Shown here piece by piece: positions 49,001-59,314 of a stretch of 64,000 nucleotides of DNA. Source of the stretch: Buchnera aphidicola (Chaetogeoica yunlongensis) (lineage in GTDB: Bacteria; Pseudomonadota; Gammaproteobacteria; Enterobacterales; Enterobacteriaceae); NCBI GenBank assembly GCA_039829965.1, contig CP139909.1, positions 524,400 through 588,399 of the forward strand, read 5' to 3'. Position numbers and translations under genes: made by a program. Under the pieces are notes generated by a model. It was given only the letters and a program-made list of their open reading frames with translations, did no database searches and was not told the DNA's origin. The number at the start of each line of letters is the position of its first letter. Position 1 is the first letter of the stretch.

Positions 49001-50260
49001 CTAAGAACGCTTCATCATATCAAAAAATTCATTATTTGTTTTTGTCATCGATAACTTATTAATTAAAAATTCCATTGCATCTATTTCTCCCATAGGATGA
49101 ATAATCTTACGTAAAATCCACATTTTTTGCAATTCATCAGGTGTAGTTAACAATTCTTCTTTTCTAGTTCCAGATCTATTATAATCAATAGCAGGAAAAA
49201 CTCTTTTTTCTGCTATTTTTCGAGATAAGGGTAATTCCATATTTCCAGTTCCCTTAAACTCTTCATATATCACTTCGTCCATCTTAGATCCAGTATCAAT
49301 TAATGCAGTAGCAATAATAGTCAAACTACCCCCTTCTTCTACATTTCGTGCAGCTCCAAAAAAACGCTTAGGTCTATGTAAAGCATTAGCATCAACACCT
49401 CCTGTTAATACTTTTCCTGATGCTGGAACAACAATATTATATGCCCTTGCCAATCTAGTAATAGAGTCTAATAGTACAATAACATCTTTTTTATGTTCGA
49501 CTAATCGCTTAGCTTTTTCAATAACCATTTCCGATACTTGAACATGTCTAGATGCAGGTTCATCAAATGTAGATGCTATGACTTCTCCCTTGACTAATCT
49601 ACGCATTTCAGTGACTTCTTCTGGTCTTTCATCAATTAATAATACAATTAATACACAATCAAAATGATTATAAGCTATACTCTGTGCTATATTTTGTAAC
49701 AACATAGTTTTACCTGCTTTAGGAGGAGCGACAATTAAACCACGTTGTCCCAATCCAATAGGAGATGCTAAATCTAATACACGAGCCGTTAGATCTTCTG
49801 TTGATCCATTTCCTCTTTCCATTCTCAATCGAGAATTTGCATGTAAAGGTGTTAAATTTTCAAATAGAATTTTACTTCTAGCATTTTCAGGTTTATCATA
49901 ATTAACTTTATTGACTTTTAGTAAAGCAAAATATCTTTCTCCTTCTTTAGGAGGGCGTATTTTTCCAGAAATAGTATCTCCTGTACGTAAATTAAATCTC
50001 CTAATTTGACTTGGAGATACATATATATCATCAGGTCCAGCCAAATAAGAACTATCAGAAGAACGAAGAAAACCAAATCCATCTTGAAGTATCTCTAAAA
50101 CTCCATCTCCGAAAATATCTTCTCCACTCTTAGCATGTTGTTTTAGTATAGAAAAAATAATATCTTGTTTTCTCATTCGAGCTAAATTTTCTAATCCTGC
50201 ATTATCTCCAAGAAAAATTAGTTCAGATATAGGTATATTTTTTAATGCCGTAAGATTCAT
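49001..50260 (-). CDS. rho: Transcription termination factor Rho
   Basis: Hexameric RNA translocase that ends transcription at Rho-dependent sites. The 419 residues equal E. coli. N-terminal MNLTALKNIPISELI, RNA-binding GDGVLEILQDGFGFLRS, P-loop APPKAGKTMLLQNIA (about 178-192), Walker B VIVLLDSITRLARAYN, and the Q- and R-loop region GTGNMELPLSRKIAEKRVFPAID are intact. Conservation is very high. It follows trxA on the same strand across a hairpin, as in E. coli. Confidence 0.99.
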   Translation of the reverse strand: MNLTALKNIPISELIFLGDNAGLENLARMRKQDIIFSILKQHAKSGEDIFGDGVLEILQDGFGFLRSSDSSYLAGPDDIYVSPSQIRRFNLRTGDTISGKIRPPKEGERYFALLKVNKVNYDKPENARSKILFENLTPLHANSRLRMERGNGSTEDLTARVLDLASPIGLGQRGLIVAPPKAGKTMLLQNIAQSIAYNHFDCVLIVLLIDERPEEVTEMRRLVKGEVIASTFDEPASRHVQVSEMVIEKAKRLVEHKKDVIVLLDSITRLARAYNIVVPASGKVLTGGVDANALHRPKRFFGAARNVEEGGSLTIIATALIDTGSKMDEVIYEEFKGTGNMELPLSRKIAEKRVFPAIDYNRSGTRKEELLTTPDELQKMWILRKIIHPMGEIDAMEFLINKLSMTKTNNEFFDMMKRS

Positions 50261-50417
50261 AATAATGCTTTTCTTAATAAATTTAAAATAATTTTTAAAA
50301 TAATTTGTACAAAAATAAAAAATATAATCATTTAATAATTTTTACTTATACGATATTGTTTTAAAAAAAATTTTAAAAATAACTAACCTTGATTCAAATT
50401 TTAAAAAATTTCAAAGC

Positions 50418-50448
50418 ATTTAATACTACCATAACGGTAGTATTAAAT
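50418..50448 (-). terminator. Perfect 13-bp hairpin between trxA and rho
   Basis: ATTTAATACTACC (50418-50430) and its exact reverse complement GGTAGTATTAAAT (50436-50448) flank a 5-base loop, 52 bases after the trxA stop and 158 bases before rho. It may end trxA transcripts, attenuate rho (E. coli rho is autoregulated in its leader), or both. On the minus strand a U-rich stretch follows only after about seven bases. Confidence 0.6.
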
Positions 50449-50499
50449 CTAGAATTTAAATCATATTTTAAAATTAAATTGATTTTAAAAAATAATAAT

Positions 50500-50829
50500 T
50501 TATTCTAAATTAGTTTTTAAAAAATCATTGAGTTGATGTTTAGAAATAGAACCTATTTTTGTATCCATTAACTTACTATTTTTAAATAATAATAATGCCG
50601 GAATACCTCTAATAGCATATTTAAGTACAATTTTAGGATTTAAGTCAACGTTAATTTTAGCTATAATTAATTTATCTTTATATTCTCGGGCAACCTCTTC
50701 CAATATAGGTGCTAAAATTTTACATGGAGTACACCAATCTGCCCAAAAATCTAACAATATCATTTTTTTAGATTCTAATATATATTGTTTAAAAGTACTA
50801 TCACTTAACTCTATAATATAATTATCCAT
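50500..50829 (-). CDS. trxA: Thioredoxin 1
   Basis: Disulfide reductase donor for ribonucleotide reductase and others. From the ATG at 50829, with GAGGAAAT directly upstream, it has 109 residues as in E. coli. MDNYIIELSDSTF, LLDFWADWCTPCKILAPILEE and IRGIPALLLFKN identify it. The active site is WCTPC where E. coli has WCGPC; the first intervening residue tunes redox potential, so properties may differ. An in-frame ATG at 50847 is less likely. Confidence 0.96.
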   Translation of the reverse strand: MDNYIIELSDSTFKQYILESKKMILLDFWADWCTPCKILAPILEEVAREYKDKLIIAKINVDLNPKIVLKYAIRGIPALLLFKNSKLMDTKIGSISKHQLNDFLKTNLE

Positions 50830-51018
50830 TATTTCCTCTAAAAACAAATAATTATTTTTTAAAAAATATTAAATATAAAATATCATGACTTAATAAATTA
50901 AGACAATAACTTCTATAATAGATATATATAAAACACATCTCAATAATAAAAAATATGAATTATTAATTCTACGAATTAAAGCAAATCTGATTAAAATTAC
51001 TATACATGGCTATTCTAT

Positions 51019-52965
51019 TTAACTGAAAATTTTATTGTATCCCCAAGATAAATCATCATTCGGTAACTCTAATAAAAATCTACTAGGTTTAGTATCTATT
51101 AAAACACCATATTGAAAACGCTGTATAGAATAACTAAAAAACAACTCTTTTTTTGCTCTAGTAATTCCAACATACATTAATCTTCGTTCTTCATCTACAT
51201 GTTTTTTAATAATGCTACGATAATGAGGTAAAATTCCTTCTTCTACTCCTACAATAAAAACATATAAAAACTCTAATCCTTTTGATGCATGTAAAGTCAT
51301 TAATTGAAGACAATTAGAATTATGTTTTTCATCATTATTTAATGAAATTTGTACAACAAAGTCTGAAATTATTTCAAATAAAATATTTATAATAGATTTA
51401 TCTAAAACAATTTTTTTTTGTACTTCACAAATAATCCAATTTAAAAAAATTAAAACATTGTTAATACTTTGATTGCGTAAATTTAAATTATCATATCTTT
51501 TAGTTAACCATTCCAAATATCGTGTTTTAACTAAAAATTCCTGTAATGTCCTAAAAGGATCTGATTGAAGTTGTAATGAAATATTTTTTATTAAAAAAAC
51601 AAATTCCTGCAATCTCTTAAAAATACGTTTCGACACAATAGATTCTAAATCTATACTAGAACTAACAATAAATAAACTTTTTTGTTTAAATTTAGCAAAT
51701 TTTTTTAATTTATTTACAGTAATTAATCCAATTCCTCTTAATGGTTTATTAATTATTCTTAAAAATGCAATATCATCATTTGGATTAATAATCAAACGTA
51801 AATATGACACTAAATCTTTAATTTCAGATAAAGAAAAAAACGATTTATTCTCTAAAATCTGATATGGAATTTTAAACTGAATTAAAAATTTCTCAAAAAT
51901 TTTAACTTGATAATTACTTCTATATAAAATAGCGTAATCTTTATATTGAGTGTTATTAGTTAATTTATGTAACATTATTCTTGCTAATACTTTTTTAGCT
52001 TCATCACTCTCATTCTTAGCTGATATTATTTCTATAACTGGTCCATAATTAAAATTTGAAAACAACTCTTTTTCAAAAAAAATTAAATTATTTTGTATTA
52101 GTTTATTCGCTATTTTTAAAATTCTTCCAGAAGAACGATAATTACGTTTCATGGTTATAATTCTTAAACAATCATAATCTTTTTTTAATAATAAAAAATT
52201 ATTAATGTTAGCACCTCTCCAAGAATAAATAGCTTGATTATCATCACCTACAAAAGTAAAATTAGATTTTTTATTACTCAATAATTTTATTAATTCATAC
52301 TGAATGAAATTAGTATCTTGATATTCATCTACTAATAAATATTTAATCTTAGTATTCCAACGATTTCTAGACTCTGGATAATTTTTTAATAAAAGAGTTG
52401 GTAAAAAAATTAAATCATCAAAATCTAATATATTAAATTTCTTCAAATAAGAATCATATAATTTATAATAATTAGCAAATTCAATATCCTGACACGAATA
52501 ATAAAAATTCTTTACTTCATGTGGTCTTAATAATCTATTTTTCCAATTAGAAATAACATTTTGTACTTTTTTTAAAAAAATATTATCTTTCTTAGAAATA
52601 ATTTCTTGTAATACTTTTATTTGATTATATTTATCAAAAATAGAAAAATTAGGTTTTAATTTTAATAATTTCAATTCAGATTTTATAATTTTCAAACCTA
52701 ATGCATGAAATGTAGAAATATTTGTTTCATAAATACATTTTAAAGATAATGGTAATAAATTTAATACCCTTTTCTGCATTTCATAAGCAGCTTTATTTGT
52801 AAATGTAATAGCTAAAATTTCTTTAGGATCATAATTACATACTTTAATTAAATGAATTATCTTATTAACAATAACTTTCGTTTTTCCTGATCCAGCACCA
52901 GCCAAAACCAAACAAGGACCAGAAATATAATTTATTGCTTCTATCTGAGATTCATTTAATGACAT
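51019..52965 (-). CDS. rep: Rep ATP-dependent DNA helicase
   Basis: Superfamily 1 helicase that helps forks past obstacles. The 648 residues are slightly short of E. coli (673). MSLNESQIEAINYISGPCLVLAGAGSGKT starts with the Q motif and Walker A; the others are AITFTNKAAYEMQ, VDEYQDTN, VGDDNQAIYSWRGA, NYRSS, LMTLHASKGLEF and VGITRAKKELF. The lost residues are mainly at the C-terminus, a tail that in E. coli contacts DnaB. Preserves the E. coli order ilvC-rep-trxA-rho. Confidence 0.95.
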   Translation of the reverse strand: MSLNESQIEAINYISGPCLVLAGAGSGKTKVIVNKIIHLIKVCNYDPKEILAITFTNKAAYEMQKRVLNLLPLSLKCIYETNISTFHALGLKIIKSELKLLKLKPNFSIFDKYNQIKVLQEIISKKDNIFLKKVQNVISNWKNRLLRPHEVKNFYYSCQDIEFANYYKLYDSYLKKFNILDFDDLIFLPTLLLKNYPESRNRWNTKIKYLLVDEYQDTNFIQYELIKLLSNKKSNFTFVGDDNQAIYSWRGANINNFLLLKKDYDCLRIITMKRNYRSSGRILKIANKLIQNNLIFFEKELFSNFNYGPVIEIISAKNESDEAKKVLARIMLHKLTNNTQYKDYAILYRSNYQVKIFEKFLIQFKIPYQILENKSFFSLSEIKDLVSYLRLIINPNDDIAFLRIINKPLRGIGLITVNKLKKFAKFKQKSLFIVSSSIDLESIVSKRIFKRLQEFVFLIKNISLQLQSDPFRTLQEFLVKTRYLEWLTKRYDNLNLRNQSINNVLIFLNWIICEVQKKIVLDKSIINILFEIISDFVVQISLNNDEKHNSNCLQLMTLHASKGLEFLYVFIVGVEEGILPHYRSIIKKHVDEERRLMYVGITRAKKELFFSYSIQRFQYGVLIDTKPSRFLLELPNDDLSWGYNKIFS

Positions 52966-53049
52966 AAAAATTTCAGTCCTAGTTAAAACAATAAAAATTT
53001 ATATAAAAAACATCTTTTATATATATTTATAAACAATTGCAACGTGTAA

Positions 53050-54528
53050 TTATTTCACAATGTTAATTGATTTCATATTAGTCATATAACTTCTTAATTG
53101 TTTACCAACAATTTCTATTGGATGATTTCTAATTTTAGTATTTAAAGAATTTAAATATGTATTATCAATTTTGTTATCAGATAATTTATTACCTAAATCA
53201 CCATATTGTAATGTATTCATAAAATTTGTTAATAAAAAAACTGCTGAATTATAAAATAAATAACTACCATATTCTGCTGTATCAGAAATAACTAAATTCA
53301 TTTCATAAAGTCTTTTTCTAGCAATAGTATTTGCAATTAAAGGTAATTCATGAAGAGATTCATAATATGCTGATTCCTGTGTAATACCTGTTTCTACCAT
53401 AACTTCAAAAGCTAATTCTACTCCAGCTTTAATTATTGCAACCATAAATAATCCATTTTCAAAATATTCATGTTCTAATATTGAAATATTTTTTTCAAAA
53501 TCATATTTTTCAAAAGCAGTTTCTTGAATATCTTTTCTCCAAGCAATTAATTGTTTATCACCATCATTCCAATCTAACATCATATTTCTAGAAAAAACTC
53601 CTGAAATTATATCATCCATATGCTTACGAAATAGTGGAAAAAAAAGTGTTTTTAAATTATCTGACAATACACAAGCTCTGATTTTAGCTGTATTAGATAA
53701 CCTATCTAACATCAGTGAAATACCACCTTGTTTTAAAGCTTCTGTAATTACTTCCCATCCAAATTGAACAAGTTGTCCTGAATAGTTACAATCATGCCCT
53801 TGAATAAGTAGTTTATTATAACATAATATTGAAGCAGTCTGAATCAATCCACACAATATAGTTTGCTCACCCATTAAATCTGATTTTACTTCTGCAGAGA
53901 AAGAAGAATATAAAACTCCAGCTCGATGCCCACCTATAGCAGTAACCCATTCTTTTGCAGCTTGTAAACCTATATTATTAGGATCATTTTTAGAATGAAC
54001 AGAAATTAATGTTGGTACACCAAAATTTCGTTTGTATTCTTCTCTAACTTCTGTTCCAGGACATTTAGGAGCAACCATAATAACCGTAATATCTTTTCGT
54101 ACTCTTTGACCTACTTCTATAATATTAAATCCATGAGAAAATCCAAGAATAGAATTTTTTTTCATTAAATTCTGCAAATAATCTACTATTTTTTGATGTT
54201 GTTTATCTGGGGCTAAATTAATTACCAAATCAGCATAAGGTATAAGATCTTTATATGCACCTACAACAAAACCATTATCGACTGCGTTTTGCCAAGAAAA
54301 GTTTTTATTTTTAATAGACTCGTTACGTAATACATAAGATACATCAAGACCAGAATCTCTCATATTTAAACCCTGATTTAACCCTTGAGATCCACATCCA
54401 ATAATTACAATTTTTTTTCCTTTTAAAATTTTAAAATTCTCAGAAAAATTACTTTTACTTATTAATTTACATGTCTGTAATTGAATTAATTTTTCACGAA
54501 AAGATAAAGAATTAAAATAGTTACCCAT
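53050..54528 (-). CDS. ilvC: Ketol-acid reductoisomerase
   Basis: IlvC carries out the second common step of isoleucine and valine synthesis. The 492 residues mark the long class II enzyme of enterobacteria (E. coli 491). The nucleotide-binding GCGSQGLNQGLNMRDSGLDV, MVAPKCPGTEVREEYKRNFGVP, SDLMGEQTILCGL (metal ligands) and the C-terminal EYGSYLFYN are conserved. It follows ilvD by about 50 bases, so ilvDC is probably one unit here. Confidence 0.98.
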   Translation of the reverse strand: MGNYFNSLSFREKLIQLQTCKLISKSNFSENFKILKGKKIVIIGCGSQGLNQGLNMRDSGLDVSYVLRNESIKNKNFSWQNAVDNGFVVGAYKDLIPYADLVINLAPDKQHQKIVDYLQNLMKKNSILGFSHGFNIIEVGQRVRKDITVIMVAPKCPGTEVREEYKRNFGVPTLISVHSKNDPNNIGLQAAKEWVTAIGGHRAGVLYSSFSAEVKSDLMGEQTILCGLIQTASILCYNKLLIQGHDCNYSGQLVQFGWEVITEALKQGGISLMLDRLSNTAKIRACVLSDNLKTLFFPLFRKHMDDIISGVFSRNMMLDWNDGDKQLIAWRKDIQETAFEKYDFEKNISILEHEYFENGLFMVAIIKAGVELAFEVMVETGITQESAYYESLHELPLIANTIARKRLYEMNLVISDTAEYGSYLFYNSAVFLLTNFMNTLQYGDLGNKLSDNKIDNTYLNSLNTKIRNHPIEIVGKQLRSYMTNMKSINIVK

Positions 54529-54580
54529 AATAAATATTTCCCAATGTCAAAAAAATACTATATTTTTTATTTATACTTAA

Positions 54581-56416
54581 TTATATTTTTCTAACTGCAC
54601 CTTTGTCAGCACTAGTAGCAAATTTAGCATATGCCTTTAACGAAGAAGTAATAAATCGTTTTCTATATAACGGTGTATAAGCATTCACACCTCTACTTTT
54701 TTGTTCATCTATTCTCAAATACAACTCTTCTTCAGTAATATCTAAATTAAGAAAACGATTAGGAATATCAATATTAATCATATCACCAGACTTAATCAAA
54801 GCAATAGCACCTTGATTAGCTGCTTCAGGAGAAATGTGTCCTATTGATAAACCAGAAGTTCCTCCAGAAAAACGTCCATCTGTTATTAAAGCACAATATT
54901 TATCTAATCCCATGGATTTTAAATAAGATGTCGGATATAACATTTCCTGCATACCTGGTCCTCCTTTCGGACCTTCGTATCGAATAACAATAACAGTACC
55001 TTTACGAACTTTTTTATTTAAAATTCCAAATACTGCTTCTTCTTGACTTTCATAAACTAATGCTTGACCACAAAATACTAAATTGTTAGCACCCACACCA
55101 GCAGTTTTTACAATACAACCATCTTGAGCAATATTTCCATATAAAACAGCTAAACCTCCATCTAAACTAAAAGCATACTTTTTAGCACGAATACAACCCT
55201 TTCTACGATCTATATCTAAAGAATCCCATCTATTTGATTGAGAAAAAGGTTCAATAGTCCTCTTCCCAGAAGGAGCTGCATAAAAAAATTTAGTATGTTT
55301 AATATTATTAGAATTAGTAATACAATATTTCAGTAACATTTCTTCTAAAGTTAATCCCAAAATATTAAATGTATTTCTATATAATAAATCAATTTTATTC
55401 AATTCTTCTAATATGCTAATAACTCCACCAGCTCGATGAAAATCTTCTATATGATACAAATCACTATTAGGAGCTAATTTACATAAATTTGGAGTTTTAC
55501 GAGATAATAAATCAACATCTGATAATTTAAAATTAATTTTACCTTCTTGAGCAGCAGCTAATAAATGTAAAACGGTATTTGTAGAACCTCCCATAGCAAT
55601 ATCTAATGTCATAGCATTGCAAAATGATTTTCTATTAGCTATATTACGAGGTAAAAACCTTTGATTATTATTTTCATAATACTCCTTTGTAATTTTAACT
55701 ATAATTTTTCCAGCTTGTAAAAATAATTTTTTTCTATCTACATGTGTAGCTAAAATAGTACCATTACCCGGTAACGATAAACCTAAAGCTTCCATTAAAC
55801 AATTCATAGAATTAGCAGTATACATACCAGAACATGAACCACAAGTCGGACATGCTGACTTTTCAATTTTATTTATCATTTCTTTAGAAAAGCTGGAATT
55901 TGCACTATATGTAATAGCATCTACTAAATCTAATTTTATTTCTGTATCTGCTATAGTAATTCTACCTGATTCCATAGGACCACCAGATACAAAAACACAA
56001 GGAATATTTAAGCGCAAAGCAGCCATCAACATTCCAGGTGTAATTTTATCACAATTAGAAATACATACCATAGCATCTACACAATGAGCATTAATCATAT
56101 ATTCTACTGAATCAGCAATCAATTCACGAGAAGGTAATGAATACAACATTCCTGAATGTCCCATCGCAATTCCATCGTCTATAGCTATAGTATTAAATTC
56201 TTTTGAAACACCCCCGTGTAACTTAATTTGTTGAGATACTAAACTACCTAATTTTCTTAAATGAATATGTCCAGGAACAAATTCAGTAAAAGAATTTACT
56301 ACAGCTATAATGGGTTTCTTAAAATCATCATCAGACATACCTGTTGCTCGCCATAAAGCTCTTGCTCCAGCCATATTTCGACCTTGAGTAGTCACAGAAG
56401 AACGATATCTCGGCAT
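54581..56416 (-). CDS. ilvD: Dihydroxy-acid dehydratase
   Basis: IlvD makes the keto acids of isoleucine and valine with an Fe-S cluster; its valine-branch product is the substrate of LeuA. The 611 residues match E. coli (616). Cluster cysteines lie in ISNCDKITPGML and CPTCGSCSGMYTANSMNC; GHSGMLYSLPSRELIADS and LITDGRFSGGTSGLSIGH are conserved. ilvG, ilvM, ilvE and ilvA of the E. coli operon are absent from this locus. Confidence 0.98.
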   Translation of the reverse strand: MPRYRSSVTTQGRNMAGARALWRATGMSDDDFKKPIIAVVNSFTEFVPGHIHLRKLGSLVSQQIKLHGGVSKEFNTIAIDDGIAMGHSGMLYSLPSRELIADSVEYMINAHCVDAMVCISNCDKITPGMLMAALRLNIPCVFVSGGPMESGRITIADTEIKLDLVDAITYSANSSFSKEMINKIEKSACPTCGSCSGMYTANSMNCLMEALGLSLPGNGTILATHVDRKKLFLQAGKIIVKITKEYYENNNQRFLPRNIANRKSFCNAMTLDIAMGGSTNTVLHLLAAAQEGKINFKLSDVDLLSRKTPNLCKLAPNSDLYHIEDFHRAGGVISILEELNKIDLLYRNTFNILGLTLEEMLLKYCITNSNNIKHTKFFYAAPSGKRTIEPFSQSNRWDSLDIDRRKGCIRAKKYAFSLDGGLAVLYGNIAQDGCIVKTAGVGANNLVFCGQALVYESQEEAVFGILNKKVRKGTVIVIRYEGPKGGPGMQEMLYPTSYLKSMGLDKYCALITDGRFSGGTSGLSIGHISPEAANQGAIALIKSGDMINIDIPNRFLNLDITEEELYLRIDEQKSRGVNAYTPLYRKRFITSSLKAYAKFATSADKGAVRKI

Positions 56417-56701
56417 GTTTTATATATTCCTATAAAAATAAATTCTTATTCAATCAAGTAAAATTTTTAAATATAAAATAATTAAATATTTTTATATTTT
56501 TTCAAAAAAATATAAGTTAATATTAAATTATAATAAAATTAATCAACATAAATACAAAAAATAAAAATGTATATAAATACACTTTTATATATGAAATTTA
56601 TTGAATTAAGTAAAAAAACTTCTAATTAAAAATAATTTTTTCGAATTATATTATATTTTAAATATATTCAAGAAGAGTTAATAATAAATCTTTATTATTT
56701 T

Positions 56702-56774
56702 CAGGGACGAAGGGATTTGAACCCCCAACTTTCGGTTTTGGAGACCGATACTCTACCAATTGAGTTACGTCCCT
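56702..56774 (-). tRNA. trpT: tRNA-Trp (CCA)
   Basis: Cloverleaf with acceptor AGGGACG/CGTCCCT, anticodon CCA in CGGTCTCCAAAACCG and discriminator G. Upstream of ilvD, as trpT is near the ilv genes in E. coli. Confidence 0.96.
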
Positions 56775-56946
56775 AAACTTTTATTAGAAAATAAACTAAT
56801 TATTTTCCTATAATAAAATTAACCATACTATCTATACATTGTACTATGAAATAAAATTCAAGTCTATAAACAAATTTTAAAACTATTTTATAAAATTTTT
56901 TATAAAAAATAAAATATTTAACTTAAAATTTAAGGACATCACTTAA

Positions 56947-58161
56947 ATGCAATTTCCAATTTATTTAGATTATGCAGCAACTACTCCTGTTGAACCAGAA
57001 GTTGTAAAAAAAATGATAAAATATTTAACAAAAGAAGGAGAATTTGGAAATTCAGCATCTCGTTCTCATCAATTTGGTTGGAAAGCTGAAGAAGCCATTG
57101 ATATAGCAAGAAATCAAATTGCTAATTTAATTCATGTTGATTCTCGAGAAATAATTTTTACTTCAGGTGCAACTGAATCAAATAATTTAGCTATTAAAGG
57201 TATTGCAGAATTTTATCAACAAAAAGGAAAACATATCATTACATGTAAAACTGAACATAAAGCAGTTTTAGATACTTGTAGATATCTTGAAAATAAAGGT
57301 TTTAAAATTACATATTTAACTCCTCTAAAAAATGGTTTAATTGATTTAAACAAATTAAAAAAAAATATTAATAAAAATACTATTTTAGTATCTATAATGC
57401 ATGTAAATAATGAAACAGGAATAATACAAAATATTTATGAAATTTCTAAAATATGCAAGTTAAAAAAAATATTTTTTCATGTAGATGCTGCACAAAGTAT
57501 AGGAAAGTTAAATTTAAACTTAAAAGAACTAAAAATAGATTTAATGTCGTTATCTTCACATAAAGTATATGGGCCAAAAGGAATCGGTGGACTATATGTT
57601 CGAAGACAACCTAGAGTTCGTCTATCAGCACAAATTCATGGTGGTGGTCATGAAAGAGGAATGCGATCAGGCACATTGCCTGTACATCAAATTGTAGGTA
57701 TGGGAATAGCATTTGATATTGCCAAAAAAAAAATAAATGAAGACTATAATCGTATAAAAAAACTCCGAAATTATTTATGGGACGGTATTAAAAACATTGA
57801 AGAAGTATATTTAAATAGTAATATAGAGAATAGTGTTCCTCATATTTTAAATGTTAGTTTTAATTATGTAGAAGGTGAATCTTTAATTATGGCATTAAAA
57901 AATCTAGCAGTATCATCGGGTTCAGCTTGTACATCAGCTAGTTTAGAACCCTCTTATGTACTACGTGCACTAGGACTAAAAGATGAATTAGCACATAGTT
58001 CTATTCGTTTTTCCTTAGGAAGATTCACCACTCAAAAAGAAATTGATTATACTATTAAAGCAGTTCATAAATCTATAACACACTTAAGAAATTTATCACC
58101 ACTTTGGGAAATGTACAAATCTGGAATTGATTTAAATAATATTAAATGGACTCATAACTAA
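56947..58161 (+). CDS. iscS: Cysteine desulfurase IscS
   Basis: PLP enzyme that takes sulfur from cysteine for Fe-S clusters and tRNA thiolation. The 404 residues equal E. coli. YLDYAATTPVEPEV, FTSGATESNNLAIKG, the PLP-lysine motif SLSSHKVYGPKGIGGLYVRR (about 202-221) and the mobile-loop active Cys in SSGSACTSASLEPS (about 328) are complete. First gene of a reduced operon: iscR is not upstream and iscA is not downstream. iscU starts 19 bases after the stop. Confidence 0.98.
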   Translation: MQFPIYLDYAATTPVEPEVVKKMIKYLTKEGEFGNSASRSHQFGWKAEEAIDIARNQIANLIHVDSREIIFTSGATESNNLAIKGIAEFYQQKGKHIITCKTEHKAVLDTCRYLENKGFKITYLTPLKNGLIDLNKLKKNINKNTILVSIMHVNNETGIIQNIYEISKICKLKKIFFHVDAAQSIGKLNLNLKELKIDLMSLSSHKVYGPKGIGGLYVRRQPRVRLSAQIHGGGHERGMRSGTLPVHQIVGMGIAFDIAKKKINEDYNRIKKLRNYLWDGIKNIEEVYLNSNIENSVPHILNVSFNYVEGESLIMALKNLAVSSGSACTSASLEPSYVLRALGLKDELAHSSIRFSLGRFTTQKEIDYTIKAVHKSITHLRNLSPLWEMYKSGIDLNNIKWTHN

Positions 58162-58180
58162 TTCAATATGAGAAAAAAAT

Positions 58181-58561
58181 ATGACATACAGTAAAAAAGT
58201 CATGGATCACTATGAAAATCCTCGAAACGTAGGATCTTTTAAAAATGAAGATACAAACATTGGCAGTGGAATAGTAGGTGCTCCAGCATGCGGAGATGTT
58301 ATGAAACTACAAATTAAAGTTAACGAAAATGGAATTATACAAGATGCATGTTTTAAAACATATGGTTGTGGTTCAGCAATTGCCTCTAGTTCTTTAGCAA
58401 CTGAATGGATTAAAGGAAAGTCTTTAAAAGAAGCAGAAAATATAAAAAATACTAATATTGCACAAGAACTTGATTTACCTCCAGTAAAAATACATTGTTC
58501 AATTCTAGCAGAAGACGCTATTAAAGCTGCTATTACCGATTATAAAAGTAAAAATAAATAA
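58181..58561 (+). CDS. iscU: Fe-S cluster scaffold IscU
   Basis: Scaffold on which clusters are assembled. The 126 residues match E. coli (128). The three ligand cysteines are in GAPACGDVMKL, KTYGCGSAIASSS and IHCSILAEDAI. LPPVK, the motif bound by HscA, is present just before the third Cys. Two hairpins follow and separate it from hscB, where iscA lies in E. coli. Confidence 0.98.
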   Translation: MTYSKKVMDHYENPRNVGSFKNEDTNIGSGIVGAPACGDVMKLQIKVNENGIIQDACFKTYGCGSAIASSSLATEWIKGKSLKEAENIKNTNIAQELDLPPVKIHCSILAEDAIKAAITDYKSKNK

Positions 58562-58579
58562 AATTTATAATTTCTAAAA

Positions 58580-58605
58580 AAAAATGTATTTTGTAAAACA
58601 TTTTT
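58580..58605 (+). terminator. Hairpin after iscU, proximal
   Basis: 8-bp arms AAAAATGT (58580-58587) and ACATTTTT (58598-58605) with a 10-base loop, starting 18 bases after the iscU stop and ending in a T run. A candidate intrinsic terminator that would split iscSU from hscBA-fdx expression. Confidence 0.5.
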
Positions 58606-58610
58606 AATGT

Positions 58611-58643
58611 ATGTTAAAGTGCATAAATTTTGTACTTTAACAT
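58611..58643 (+). terminator. Hairpin after iscU, distal
   Basis: Arms ATGTTAAAGTGCA (58611-58623) and TGTACTTTAACAT (58631-58643), 13 bp with one G-T pair and a 7-base loop. Directly follows the proximal hairpin. No U tract follows, so an RNA-stability or attenuation role is possible. Confidence 0.55.
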
Positions 58644-58802
58644 AATTAAAAAAAAATATATTATTATTTTAGATGGAAATTGAATATATTTTTTATTTAA
58701 TATAAACAAAATAATAGTTAATATCTATTAATTTTTTTTAAATTATAATAATTATACTATTACATTACAAATTTAATTTTATTAAATAATATATTAAACA
58801 TT

Positions 58803-59294
58803 ATGAATTATTTTAAATTATTTAAAATTCCTCAAAAAATAGAATTAGATATTAATAATCTTACAATTAAATATTATAAATTACAAAAAAAATTTCATCC
58901 AGATACATATGAACGAAAAAAACACAAAAAAACTGACAACAAATTATATCTAAAAAATTCTATTTTACTTAATAAAGGATATTGTATTTTAAAAAACATA
59001 TTAACAAGAGCGGAACATTTATTATTTCTTAACAATATAAAAAAAAATATTAATAAAGAAAGTTTTTTAGACTCAAATTTTTTAAAAATACAATTAAAAT
59101 TATTTGAAGAAATAAAACAAAATAAAGATAAAAAAGATAAAATATTAATCCAAATTAAAAAAGATAAAAAAATATACATCGAACAACTAAAAATGCTATG
59201 TAATAAAAAAAAATGGATACTAGCTCATAATATATTATGTAAATTATTTTTTATTAATAAACTTATTAATAATATAAAAGAAATAAATGATTAA
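58803..59294 (+). CDS. hscB: Co-chaperone HscB
   Basis: J-domain protein that delivers IscU to HscA. The 163 residues are near E. coli (171). MNYFKLFKIPQKIELD starts it, HPDTY in KFHPDTYERKK is the J-domain HPD motif, and LKNILTRAEHLL matches the family. The C-terminal three-helix IscU-binding domain is diverged and very Lys/Ile-rich. hscA starts 20 bases later. Confidence 0.94.
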   Translation: MNYFKLFKIPQKIELDINNLTIKYYKLQKKFHPDTYERKKHKKTDNKLYLKNSILLNKGYCILKNILTRAEHLLFLNNIKKNINKESFLDSNFLKIQLKLFEEIKQNKDKKDKILIQIKKDKKIYIEQLKMLCNKKKWILAHNILCKLFFINKLINNIKEIND

Positions 59295-59314
59295 GAAAAC
59301 TTTGGAAAATTGTT

